The position numbers and the translations under genes were made by a program. This document shows positions 7,553 to 14,725 of a stretch of 16,798 nucleotides of DNA, piece after piece. Source of the stretch: JAVBKB01 sp031554275 (GTDB taxonomy: Bacteria; Bacillota; Bacilli; JARBTR01); the NCBI GenBank assembly GCA_031554275.1, contig JAVBKB010000050.1, positions 1 to 16,798 of the forward strand, written 5' to 3'. The notes under the pieces are model-generated. The model had not been told where the DNA came from, did no database searches, and was given only the letters and a program-made list of their open reading frames with translations. Position 1 is the first letter of the stretch. Every line of letters starts with the position of its first letter.

Positions 7553-7714
7553 AATTAAATAGCTTAAAGTAATGGAATACTATTCCCTTATAACAGAGCA
7601 ACATTATTGACATAACGTATATGCCAATAACTCGCTCATCGATTAAAAATTAACCCTAATGGCGAACATGTTGTTAACTTAATGAATTCGTTATTTAGAA
7701 AAGGACAGATATTT

Positions 7715-8818
7715 ATGAACACAACCTTACAAAGAGTTATTCGATTTAGTGTGATCACAATTGCGACAATTGTTTCACTACTGCTGTTTGTTTCCCTAAT
7801 AAAATATATCTATCCGTTTTTGTTGGCATTTATCATTGCTTTGTTTATGAACCCGCTTGTTGCACTATTCATAAGGAAGTGGAAAACCCCTCGAGCACTC
7901 GCAGTTATCTTAGCAATGTTTGTTTTTTTTGCAGTCTTTGCTGGTGTTATCACTTTAATCCTCTTTCAAGTCGTAGCAGGCGCAGGGTTTTTACTGAAAA
8001 TCTTGCCGGGTTATTTTGAGCAATTTGCAAATAGCTCGATTGTGTTTTTTAATGATAAAATAATTCCTTTCTTCGAAAAAGCGACGAATTGGTTTGAAAA
8101 TTTCGAGAATTCGCACCAGAATTCATTAGTTGACTCCCTAAACAAAATAAATAGCGAAGCAACTAACTGGATCGTTTCAATTCTTAAATCGATTGTTGAG
8201 AACATTCCAAGTATTTTCTCATGGCTGCCAAATGCAGCAATTGGAATCCTTTTCACATTCCTCGCTGTCTTCTTTATTTCGAAACAATGGAACACCTTAT
8301 ATAAATTCGCGGAATCAAACATGTCTGAAAGCTTTTTTCTACCGTTCCGACGTGTTGTAAGTGATGTCAAAAGAGCGGTTATTGGTTTCTTTAGAGCGCA
8401 GTTGATTTTGTTATCAATCACAGCGGTCATTGCAAGTATAGGCTTTATGATCATTGGCATTGACTATCCGATCACACTTGGCATTCTAGTTGGATTAGGC
8501 GAGATGATACCTTATATCGGCATTTCATCTATCTTCATTCCGTGGATCACCTTTGCCTTCATTACCAGTAACACAAGTCTTGGGGTTTCGCTGATTATCA
8601 TTTTCTCGATTATTATTACTCAAAGAATGGTCATTGAACCCAAAATCCTATCCAAGAACATGGGCTTAGATCCACTGGCAACACTTTTCGTGATGTTTGT
8701 AGGCTTGAAGCTTATGGGGGTAGTTGGTGTATTGCTCGGCACAGTCGTTCTGGTTATCATCACGACACTGTTTAACAACGGTGTCTTTCGTGATATCCGA
8801 AACTACATTCTCAAATGA
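7715..8818 (+). CDS. ytvI: AI-2E transporter-family membrane protein, YtvI
   Basis: A 367-residue integral membrane protein of the AI-2E transporter/permease family (PF01594). B. subtilis YtvI is grouped as a sporulation integral membrane protein, but its transported substrate is not established. Hydrophobic segments fall at about 11-45 (two helices), 62-86, 174-190, 228-250, 253-282, 289-305 and 320-352, with a polar segment at about 110-170 that is a soluble loop. Family marks are GLGEMIPYIG (260-269), the RMVIEPKILSKNMGLDPLA stretch (304-322), and a closing GVLLGTVVLVIITTLF. The ATG at 7715 follows AAAGGACAG; an ATG at 7682 has no ribosome binding site. It is the only plus-strand gene, divergent from citZ and convergent with fxsA, exactly as in B. 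subtilis. Confidence 0.92.
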   Translation: MNTTLQRVIRFSVITIATIVSLLLFVSLIKYIYPFLLAFIIALFMNPLVALFIRKWKTPRALAVILAMFVFFAVFAGVITLILFQVVAGAGFLLKILPGYFEQFANSSIVFFNDKIIPFFEKATNWFENFENSHQNSLVDSLNKINSEATNWIVSILKSIVENIPSIFSWLPNAAIGILFTFLAVFFISKQWNTLYKFAESNMSESFFLPFRRVVSDVKRAVIGFFRAQLILLSITAVIASIGFMIIGIDYPITLGILVGLGEMIPYIGISSIFIPWITFAFITSNTSLGVSLIIIFSIIITQRMVIEPKILSKNMGLDPLATLFVMFVGLKLMGVVGVLLGTVVLVIITTLFNNGVFRDIRNYILK

Positions 8819-9122
8819 TAGAGTAGGAAAAGTATAATTCTAACACTCAGTAATTATATAGACCAATCAGGAGACTTATGAATGATTGATGGGGAAAGTG
8901 GTAGTCTAAAGCAGCACTCCACATAATCTATTTCACACAAAATCGCTATACTACCTTGAAAGAGGCAGTATAGCGATTTTGTGTGAATTGATAAAAGTAT
9001 TTCAGAATTTTTCTTCCCAGAATAAAAGCGAATGAATTGCTCGGAATGTTGACAAAACAGAACAGAAAAACACACCACAACTATTCTCATTTAATGAGAC
9101 AGAATATAAATTCGCAAAGATT
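8819..9122. other. 304-bp gap between convergent ytvI and fxsA
   Basis: Holds the hairpin at 8932-8987 and otherwise no supportable gene. A very short plus-strand frame at 8882-8926 (14 codons, MIDGESGSLKQHST) has AGGAG eight bases upstream and ends just before the hairpin, but there is no clear promoter and its size is within chance. Confidence 0.5.
8932..8987. terminator. Long perfect hairpin between convergent ytvI and fxsA, probable bidirectional terminator
   Basis: A 21-bp perfect inverted repeat has its arms at 8932-8952 and 8967-8987. After one mismatch, an inner CCT/AGG pairing continues the stem around a 6-base loop. The core CGCTATACT/AGTATAGCG is flanked by AAAA on one side and TTTT on the other, so either transcript reaches the core stem and then a short U run. 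It lies 114 bp past ytvI and 136 bp past fxsA. The length and perfection exceed what a terminator needs. Confidence 0.65.
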
Positions 9123-9488
9123 CTATCGAACCCTTTTCCTTCTAGAAATAAATCTGAAGATGATTGGTTTTAAATATTTCCGTGTAAATGGAATCAAAAA
9201 GAGTAGCGCCAAAAAATCCGATACAAAACCAGGAATCACCAGCAGAATACTACCAACAATGATACATAGACCATCAAATAAAGTGTCTGTTGGCATCTCG
9301 CCTCTTCTAATCTGATCAAACACATTTTTCATTAAACTAGCACCCTGTGCGCGAGAAATAATGAAGCCTATCAAACCAATCACAATAACTAACAAAACCG
9401 TATAAAGAATACCAATGACATGCCCTGAGATAACAAACATGCTTACCTCAAGGAATGAATAAATTATGAAAAACAATAAAAATCGCAT
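9123..9488 (-). CDS. fxsA: FxsA-family membrane protein
   Basis: A 121-residue small membrane protein of the FxsA family (PF04186). In E. coli, overproduced FxsA relieves F-plasmid exclusion of phage T7; its cellular role in Bacillales is unknown. Hydrophobic segments lie at about 2-22, 24-45 and 72-100. The family region is visible as a short amphipathic stretch with RRGEMP (61-66), then LFDGLCIIVGSILLVIPGF (70-88) and a basic tail RRKRVR. The ATG at 9488 (MRFLLFFIIY) is preferred over a frame extension to 9527 because it gives the normal family N-terminus, with AAAGGTTGG just upstream. It follows pyk by about 100 bp, as in B. subtilis, with a probable pyk terminator between. Confidence 0.88.
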   Translation of the reverse strand: MRFLLFFIIYSFLEVSMFVISGHVIGILYTVLLVIVIGLIGFIISRAQGASLMKNVFDQIRRGEMPTDTLFDGLCIIVGSILLVIPGFVSDFLALLFLIPFTRKYLKPIIFRFISRRKRVR

Positions 9489-9533
9489 ATCGACCAACCT
9501 TTTTTTGATAAGACGTTGGTTTAACATTTAAAT

Positions 9534-9555
9534 ACCCACCTAAGAGCAGGTGGAT
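9534..9555 (-). terminator. Hairpin downstream of pyk, probable terminator or attenuator
   Basis: Minus strand: ATCCACCT (9548-9555) pairs with AGGTGGGT (9534-9541) around a 6-base loop, an 8-bp stem with one G-U wobble. The tail ATTTAAATGTT is only weakly U-rich, so read-through into fxsA is plausible. It begins 35 bp past the pyk stop. Confidence 0.55.
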
Positions 9556-9589
9556 GTCTTTTGTTCAACCTTACCTATCTTATCACATT

Positions 9590-11350
9590 CTAAATTACGT
9601 GGTCATTACTTTTATAGATTTTCCCTGACGCCGCACTCAATGACACATACTCACCATCTTGCAGAATTGTTGTTGCATTCTCGACACCAACAATTACTGG
9701 AATACCTAGATTAATACCCACAATCGCAGAATTGTTGGTTAAGCCACCTTCCTCAGTAATAATCGCAGCGCACCCTGAAATCATTTCCATCATTTCAGCA
9801 GTTGTTCCCTTCGTCACCACGATGCAACCAGGTTCAACTAATTTAGATAAATCCTTTGGAGAATTGACGACAGCTACTTGACCTGAAGCAGACTTTCTGC
9901 CAATGCCTTGACCTGATGCCAATTGTTGACCAATATAATGAATCTTCATCAGGTTTGTAGAACCTGACTCATTCACAGGTACACCTGCGGTAATAATAGT
10001 CAAGTCGCCTGCTTTCACATAACCAGCATCTAAACAAGCTTTCACGGCATTATCTAACATGCTATCTGTACTATTCGATTTCACCCCTACTATTGCTTTT
10101 ACTCCCCACAGCATTGAAAGCCTACGAGAAATGATTGGAGAAGAGGTAATCGCGATAATTGGTGTTTTTGGGCGATATCGAGAAATCATCCTTGCTGTGG
10201 TGCCACCTTCTGTTGGTGCAATGATTGCCTTCACTTTAAGATTAAGCGCAGCATATGCAACTGCTTGTCCAATTGAATCAATGACATTTGGCTCATGGTC
10301 GGTGCTTCTCGCAGCAAGAATAGATTTATAATTCAATGCTGATTCCGCTTTCTCAGCAATTCGTTGCATCGTTTGAACTGACTCAAGTGGATACAGACCA
10401 GCAGCAGTTTCACCTGATAACATAACACAATCCGTGCCATCAAATATCGCATTGGCAACATCACTTGCTTCAGCTCGGGTTGGACGTGGATTGCGTTGCA
10501 TCGAGTCTAGCATTTGCGTAGCAGTGATAACTGGCTTTGCCAAGTGGTTGCATTTCCTAATAAGTTGTTTTTGAACTACCGGGACTTCCTCAGGTGGGAT
10601 TTCCACACCCAAATCGCCACGAGCAATCATCAGCCCATCAGCGACATCCAATATTTGATCAATATTTTCTACGCCTTCTTGGTTTTCGATCTTCGGAAAG
10701 ATTTGAATAAAATCTCCATTGTTATTCTTCAATAATTCTCTGATTTCTAGCACATCTTTTGCTTTTCTGACGAATGAAGGAGCAATGAAATCTACTTCTT
10801 CCTTGATGCCAAACAAGATGTCTTCAATATCCTTTGTTGTAATCCCAGGCAGGTTTACCTTCACTCCAGGTACATTGACACCTTTTTTGTTCTTCAAAGT
10901 AGCGCCGTTGGCAATCTTCGTGTAGATTTCACCTTTTTCAAGATCAATGCCATTGATATCAAGCTCAATTAAACCATCATCGATAAGAATTCTTGATCCT
11001 ACCACTACATCGTGAATTAATTGTGGATATGAAATCGAAATTTTGTCTTTAGTACCCAGTACTTCATTCATAGACACAATTAAATCTTGACCTGATTGAA
11101 GTTCGATCGCTCCGGTCTCCATATCATGTGTGCGGATCTCAGGTCCTTTTGTATCTAACAGAATCCCCACATTCTTTCCAGTTGCTTCTCTTGCCTGCTT
11201 GATTGTTTGGATTCTCGCACGATGCTCCTCATGATTACCATGGGAAAAATTCAACCGCGCAACATCCATTCCAGCTTCAATCAACGCAGTTAACATTTCT
11301 AGTGATTCACTTGCTGGTCCAATTGTACAAATAATTTTCGTTTTCCTCAT
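9590..11350 (-). CDS. pyk: Pyruvate kinase with extra C-terminal domain
   Basis: Transfers phosphate from PEP to ADP to give pyruvate and ATP, the last step of glycolysis. The 586-residue length matches Bacillus Pyk (585). Residues seen: R32 in MDVARLNFSHGN, the K+ and ATP region DTKGPEIRTH (66-75), catalytic K220 and metal ligand E222 in FPKIENQEG, metal ligand D246 in ARGDLG, and T278 in ITATQML. The allosteric C domain (about 345-473) is followed by the extra C-terminal sequence (about 490-586), which is homologous to the phosphohistidine domain of PEP-utilising enzymes. In that domain the usual GGLTSHAA reads GGLTNNSA (535-542), so the histidine position 540 is asparagine. ATG at 11350 follows TAGGAG. 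It is probably co-transcribed with pfkA across a 191-bp gap without a terminator. Confidence 0.97.
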   Translation of the reverse strand: MRKTKIICTIGPASESLEMLTALIEAGMDVARLNFSHGNHEEHRARIQTIKQAREATGKNVGILLDTKGPEIRTHDMETGAIELQSGQDLIVSMNEVLGTKDKISISYPQLIHDVVVGSRILIDDGLIELDINGIDLEKGEIYTKIANGATLKNKKGVNVPGVKVNLPGITTKDIEDILFGIKEEVDFIAPSFVRKAKDVLEIRELLKNNNGDFIQIFPKIENQEGVENIDQILDVADGLMIARGDLGVEIPPEEVPVVQKQLIRKCNHLAKPVITATQMLDSMQRNPRPTRAEASDVANAIFDGTDCVMLSGETAAGLYPLESVQTMQRIAEKAESALNYKSILAARSTDHEPNVIDSIGQAVAYAALNLKVKAIIAPTEGGTTARMISRYRPKTPIIAITSSPIISRRLSMLWGVKAIVGVKSNSTDSMLDNAVKACLDAGYVKAGDLTIITAGVPVNESGSTNLMKIHYIGQQLASGQGIGRKSASGQVAVVNSPKDLSKLVEPGCIVVTKGTTAEMMEMISGCAAIITEEGGLTNNSAIVGINLGIPVIVGVENATTILQDGEYVSLSAASGKIYKSNDHVI

Positions 11351-11462
11351 TTACAAAACTCCTAAGTATTTTTTTATCTATAGAGCACTTTACGCCTAAA
11401 TCGTCCTTCTGTAAATGTTCTTCGGAGAAAACCACTACACTTACATATAAAATTCCTCTACT

Positions 11463-11488
11463 GCAGAAATCCATTCTATAATTTCTGC
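11463..11488. repeat. Inverted repeat in the pfkA-pyk gap
   Basis: GCAGAAAT (11463-11470) and ATTTCTGC (11481-11488) form a perfect 8-bp stem with a 10-base loop. Neither strand shows a U run right after it, so it is not a standard terminator. In a pfkA-pyk transcript it could be an mRNA stability or processing hairpin. Confidence 0.4.
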
Positions 11489-11541
11489 TCACTAAATCCG
11501 TTCCATACATTCCTTATGCGGAATCACCAAGCAAACAATTA

Positions 11542-12501
11542 CTAGATTGACAACTCTCTAACTAAGTTTGCCAAAAGTTCATCATTATGAGGTGCTAGCT
11601 GAAGGGCTTCGTCAAAAGCATAATCAACTAATTGATTATTCTCTATGCCAACAGTGCGACCTGCTTTGCCAAGCAGAAGTATTTCCACTGCCTTTGCACC
11701 TAATTTGCTAGCAAGGACTCGGTCTGCCGCAGATGGAGAACCACCCCTTTGCACATGCCCTAATACAGTTACACGTGTATCGAAGCCCGATGAGGCAGCG
11801 ATTTGATCACCAAGTGTGGCAGCTTTCACAGCACCTTCTGCTACTATAATGATACTATATTTCTTCCCACGGTCCCGACTTTTCTTCAGCCGTGCAACAA
11901 TGGAATCGATTTCGAAATCCGCCCCAGGCAAAATAATGGTTTCTGCACCAGCTGCTACTCCTGACCAAACAGCAATATCGCCACAGAAACGACCCATAAC
12001 TTCAATTACATATGTACGTTCATGAGAGGAAGCGGTGTCTCGAATCTTGTCCACGGCCTCGATTACAGTATTTAATGCAGAATCAAATCCGATGGTGAAT
12101 TCTGTGCCATGAATATCATTATCAATCGTTGCCGGAATACCTATACAAGGAATCCCCAACTTCGTCAAAGCATTTGCCCCTTTGTAAGAACCGTCCCCAC
12201 CTATTACAATTAATCCTTCAATTCCATTTTTCTGCAGAATTGCAACAGCTCTACGTTGAGTTTCAGGTTCAACAAACTCTTTGCAACGAGCAGTAAATAG
12301 AAAAGTTCCCCCTCTATGTATCATGTCACCAACAGTACCTAGTTCCATAGGCACAAAGTCTTCACGAAGCAGTCCAGCATAACCAAACCGAATACCAACA
12401 ACTTCAATGCCGTGATAAATAGCTTTTCGCACAACAGCTCGAATTGCCGCATTCATACCAGGTGCATCTCCACCACTTGTTAATACCGCGATCTTTCTCA
12501 A
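11542..12501 (-). CDS. pfkA: ATP-dependent 6-phosphofructokinase
   Basis: Phosphorylates fructose 6-phosphate to fructose 1,6-bisphosphate, the committed step of glycolysis. The 319-residue length is identical to B. subtilis PfkA. ATP-site residues are in LTSGGDAPGMN (7-17) and IGGDGSYKGA (100-109); the catalytic base is D127 in TIDND; substrate residues are in MGR (169-171) and HVQRGGSPSA (249-258). The start codon is TTG: AGAAGGAGA ends seven bases before TTG at 12501, the frame then opens MRKIAVLTSGGD, and no upstream ATG or GTG gives a better fit. It has its own promoter, follows the accDA terminator and runs into pyk as in other Bacillales. Confidence 0.97.
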   Translation of the reverse strand: MRKIAVLTSGGDAPGMNAAIRAVVRKAIYHGIEVVGIRFGYAGLLREDFVPMELGTVGDMIHRGGTFLFTARCKEFVEPETQRRAVAILQKNGIEGLIVIGGDGSYKGANALTKLGIPCIGIPATIDNDIHGTEFTIGFDSALNTVIEAVDKIRDTASSHERTYVIEVMGRFCGDIAVWSGVAAGAETIILPGADFEIDSIVARLKKSRDRGKKYSIIIVAEGAVKAATLGDQIAASSGFDTRVTVLGHVQRGGSPSAADRVLASKLGAKAVEILLLGKAGRTVGIENNQLVDYAFDEALQLAPHNDELLANLVRELSI

Positions 12502-12508
12502 TGAACTC

Positions 12509-12517
12509 TCTCCTTCT
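12509..12517 (-). promoter_or_regulatory. Strong ribosome binding site deciding the TTG start of pfkA
   Basis: AGAAGGAGA on the minus strand lies seven bases before TTG 12501. No ATG in frame is available near the family N-terminus, so this site is the main reason for choosing a TTG start. Confidence 0.8.
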
Positions 12518-12521
12518 ATTT

Positions 12522-12550
12522 ATCATAATCGTTCACTAAACATATGCAAA
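12522..12550 (-). promoter_or_regulatory. Probable sigma-A promoter of pfkA-pyk
   Basis: Minus strand: -35 TTTGCA (12545-12550), a 17-bp spacer and -10 TATGAT (12522-12527), only 20 bp before the start codon. Four of six and five of six bases match consensus. Its position right after the accDA terminator supports it, although the leader would be very short (about 14 bases). Confidence 0.5.
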
Positions 12551-12600
12551 CTCTACGATTTATTTTCTGCTCTATTGTTTTCCTCAGGATGTCACTCCGC

Positions 12601-12634
12601 TCAAAAAACAGAGCAGTGGTTCTATACCACTGCC
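12601..12634 (-). terminator. Rho-independent terminator of the accDA transcript
   Basis: Minus strand: GCAGTGGT (12626-12633) pairs perfectly with ACCACTGC (12613-12620) around a 5-base loop, followed by TCTGTTTTTT. It is a clear intrinsic terminator 150 bp past the accA stop. Confidence 0.9.
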
Positions 12635-12745
12635 ATTGTTAGCCTATTCTATTTTACGCAAGAAGAATATAAATAATACTTTTTCAATCTCTATTCGGAA
12701 GGATTCGAGCAGATTAAGTTGCTAAGGATAACTTGCGCAAACTGT

Positions 12746-12758
12746 CATCCCAGGGATG
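12746..12758. repeat. Small inverted repeat just after accA
   Basis: CATCCC-A-GGGATG is a perfect 6-bp dyad within 26 bp of the accA stop. A one-base loop cannot close a hairpin fully, and an overlapping CCCA/TGGG pairing (12749-12760) is an alternative. There is no U run, and the real terminator is further on. Confidence 0.3.
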
Positions 12759-12783
12759 GGCATGTTGACAAAAATGATTAATT

Positions 12784-13740
12784 TCATTCAACCTGTGAAA
12801 ACTGACCGATTTTCTTAAACTTTTGGTAGCGTAGTGTTGTTATTTCATGAGTTGGTATTTGTTGTAACTCTTCCAGTACATTATTGAGGGCATCATCAAT
12901 CAACTTTGCTTGATTTTCAACATCTTGATGCGCGCCTCCCCGAACCTCTTCAATAATAGTATCGACTATACCCATTTCCAAAAGATCGGGCGCTGTTATC
13001 TTCATCGATTCTGCAGCTTGTTTCGCACGGGTGGCATCTCTCCATAATATTGAAGCAGCTCCTTCTGGCGAGATAACTGAATATGTAGAATTGGCAAGCA
13101 TCAGAATTCGATCGCCAACCCCTAGCGCTAGCGCGCCACCGCTCCCACCTTCACCAATTACAACACAAATAATTGGAACAGTAAGACCTGCCATTTCAAA
13201 TAAATTGCGCGCAATCGCTTCGCTTTGCCCTCTTTCTTCTGCAGCTTTTCCAGGATAGGCACCTTTTGTATCAATAAAACAAATAATAGGTCGTCCAAAT
13301 TTTTCTGCCTGCTTCATCAAACGAAGTGCTTTGCGATAACCCTCAGGATGAGGCATGCCAAACATACGTCGAATATTTTCTTTTGTATCACGACCTCTTT
13401 GGTGACCAATTACAGTTACTGGCTTTCCATGAAAACGAGCAATACCACCAACAATCGCTTCATCATCGCCAAAGATGCGATCACCTTTACACTCTAGAAA
13501 ATCCTCAAAAAGACGCGCAATATACTCTAAAGTTGTTGGACGATTCGGGTGTCGTGCAATCTGCACTCGATCCCATGGCTGTAAATTATCATAAATATGA
13601 TTTTCGAGTTTCTTTAATCTTGTATGAAGTGCTTTAATCTCTGAAGACAAATCCATAGCAGATTCAGCAGACATTTGCTCAAGATCTGCTAGCTTCTTCT
13701 TTAATGCCAAAATCGGTTTTTCAAATTCTAATTCATTCAT
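12784..13740 (-). CDS. accA: Acetyl-CoA carboxylase carboxyltransferase subunit alpha
   Basis: With AccD forms the carboxyltransferase that moves carboxyl from biotin-AccB to acetyl-CoA, giving malonyl-CoA for fatty acid synthesis. The 318-residue product starts with a helical region (about 1-55), then the crotonase-fold carboxyltransferase domain. Conserved stretches include PWDRVQIARH (55-64), GDDEAIVGGIARFHG (91-105), IGHQRGRDTKEN (111-122), the oxyanion-type GEGGSGGALALG (196-207) and STYSVISPEGAA (218-229). The start is ATG at 13740 with GGAGGTGA six bases upstream. It lies 76 bp after accD with no terminator, so accD-accA are one unit. AccB and AccC are not in the window, as is normal in Bacillales. 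Confidence 0.97.
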   Translation of the reverse strand: MNELEFEKPILALKKKLADLEQMSAESAMDLSSEIKALHTRLKKLENHIYDNLQPWDRVQIARHPNRPTTLEYIARLFEDFLECKGDRIFGDDEAIVGGIARFHGKPVTVIGHQRGRDTKENIRRMFGMPHPEGYRKALRLMKQAEKFGRPIICFIDTKGAYPGKAAEERGQSEAIARNLFEMAGLTVPIICVVIGEGGSGGALALGVGDRILMLANSTYSVISPEGAASILWRDATRAKQAAESMKITAPDLLEMGIVDTIIEEVRGGAHQDVENQAKLIDDALNNVLEELQQIPTHEITTLRYQKFKKIGQFSQVE

Positions 13741-13816
13741 ATACCTTCACCTCCAAATTACGCAAGCAGAATCCGTAAGTCCACAACTTCAAATATTTAA
13801 CAGGACAATGACAAGC

Positions 13817-14656
13817 TCAATAGTTATGTAACGCCAAAATAGTTGTAAGTGTCTTTCTCATTTCTTTTCGAGGAACAACGGCATCGAGTTGACCATGCTT
13901 TAACAAAAACTCAGCTGTTTGAAAATCATCTGGCAATTCCTCACGAATAGTTTGCTCAATTATTCTTCTACCTGCAAATCCAATCAACGCGCCAGGCTCA
14001 GCTAAATTATAATCGCCTAAGGAAGCAAAACTTGCAGAAACACCGCCTGTAGTTGGATGCGTCATGACCACAATACATAGTTCCTTTGCATCACTAAGCA
14101 TTTTCAGGGCTGCACTCGTTTTTGCCATCTGCATGAGGCTGAGCATTCCTTCCTGCATTCTTGCCCCACCAGATGCTGTAAAAATAACAAAAGGGAGCTT
14201 GTTTTCAATTGCTTTTTCAATCGCAAGCGCAATTTTTTCACCAACAACAGAACCCATACTTCCCATTCGAAAGGTTGAATCCATAATGGCAAGTACGATA
14301 TTGTGACCATTAATCGCTGCAACTCCTGTTACGACTGCTTCATTGATTTTTGTTTTCTTACGATCAGATTCTAGCTTCTCCAAATAATCAGGAAATTCTA
14401 AAGGATTTTCCGATATCATCTTCTGATTAAACTCAACAAAACTTCCTGCGTCCACTAGAGATGCAAGCCGTTCAGCAGAATTCATTGGATGATGATATCC
14501 ACAAGTCGGGCAAACCTTATTAGTCTTGTAGAGCTCCTTCGTAAAAATAACCTTTTTACAACCAGAACATCTTGTTAGCAAGCCATCTGGAATATCTGTT
14601 TTTTGGCCAGTTTGGGGAATCGACGCATACTTCTTTTTCTTCGTCCGGTTAAACAA
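13817..14656 (-). CDS. accD: Acetyl-CoA carboxylase carboxyltransferase subunit beta
   Basis: Partner of AccA in malonyl-CoA formation. The product is 279 residues from the chosen TTG at 14656. That start is preferred because GAGGTGA lies five bases before it and the protein then opens MFNRTKKKKYAS, close to B. subtilis MLKDIFTKKKKYAS. The open frame extends to a TTG at 14680 and includes a GTG at 14665, which has only a weak upstream site. The N-terminal zinc ribbon has C30, C33, C49 and C52. The carboxyltransferase core shows FRMGSMGSVVGEK (129-141), the oxyanion-type ASGGARMQEG (161-170), and MTHPTTGGVSASFASLGD (198-215). It lies 69 bp after ytsJ without a terminator, so co-transcription with ytsJ is likely. 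Confidence 0.95.
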   Translation of the reverse strand: MFNRTKKKKYASIPQTGQKTDIPDGLLTRCSGCKKVIFTKELYKTNKVCPTCGYHHPMNSAERLASLVDAGSFVEFNQKMISENPLEFPDYLEKLESDRKKTKINEAVVTGVAAINGHNIVLAIMDSTFRMGSMGSVVGEKIALAIEKAIENKLPFVIFTASGGARMQEGMLSLMQMAKTSAALKMLSDAKELCIVVMTHPTTGGVSASFASLGDYNLAEPGALIGFAGRRIIEQTIREELPDDFQTAEFLLKHGQLDAVVPRKEMRKTLTTILALHNY

Positions 14657-14661
14657 ATCAA

Positions 14662-14668
14662 TCACCTC
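14662..14668 (-). promoter_or_regulatory. Ribosome binding site deciding the TTG start of accD
   Basis: GAGGTGA on the minus strand is spaced five bases from TTG 14656. The competing GTG at 14665 lies inside this site, which argues against its use. Confidence 0.65.
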
Positions 14669-14725
14669 AAGCTCTAGCAATTCTGTTCAAAACTTGCTTG
14701 CTAGTATTATTACTTCGAAATATTT

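Larger units (their letters stand above)
7225..7714. other. 490-bp divergent intergenic region between citZ and ytvI
   Basis: Contains no gene I can support. It holds the citZ promoter with its overlapping palindrome, the 7336-7347 dyad, the 35-bp-period direct repeats and, further right, a possible weak ytvI promoter. A minus-strand reading frame at 7416-7613 runs through it but has no ribosome binding site and a low-complexity product, so I do not call it. It is much the longest non-coding stretch in a tightly packed window, which suggests elaborate control of citZ. Confidence 0.6.

Noticed and set aside
7416..7613. 65-codon minus-strand reading frame in the citZ-ytvI gap
   Set aside because: No ribosome binding site, no recognisable domain, and it overlaps the direct repeats; most likely a chance frame in control DNA.
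9037..9315. Plus-strand frame of 92 codons opposite the fxsA 3' half
   Set aside because: It is the antisense shadow of fxsA and lacks a ribosome binding site or family match.
11307..11510. 67-codon minus-strand frame overlapping the pyk start
   Set aside because: It overlaps pyk in another frame, lacks a good ribosome binding site and shows no family features.
14680..14680. Longer accD start at the TTG of 14680 (extra residues MLELEVID)
   Set aside because: No ribosome binding site fits it, while GAGGTGA is ideally spaced for TTG 14656, which also gives the family N-terminus.
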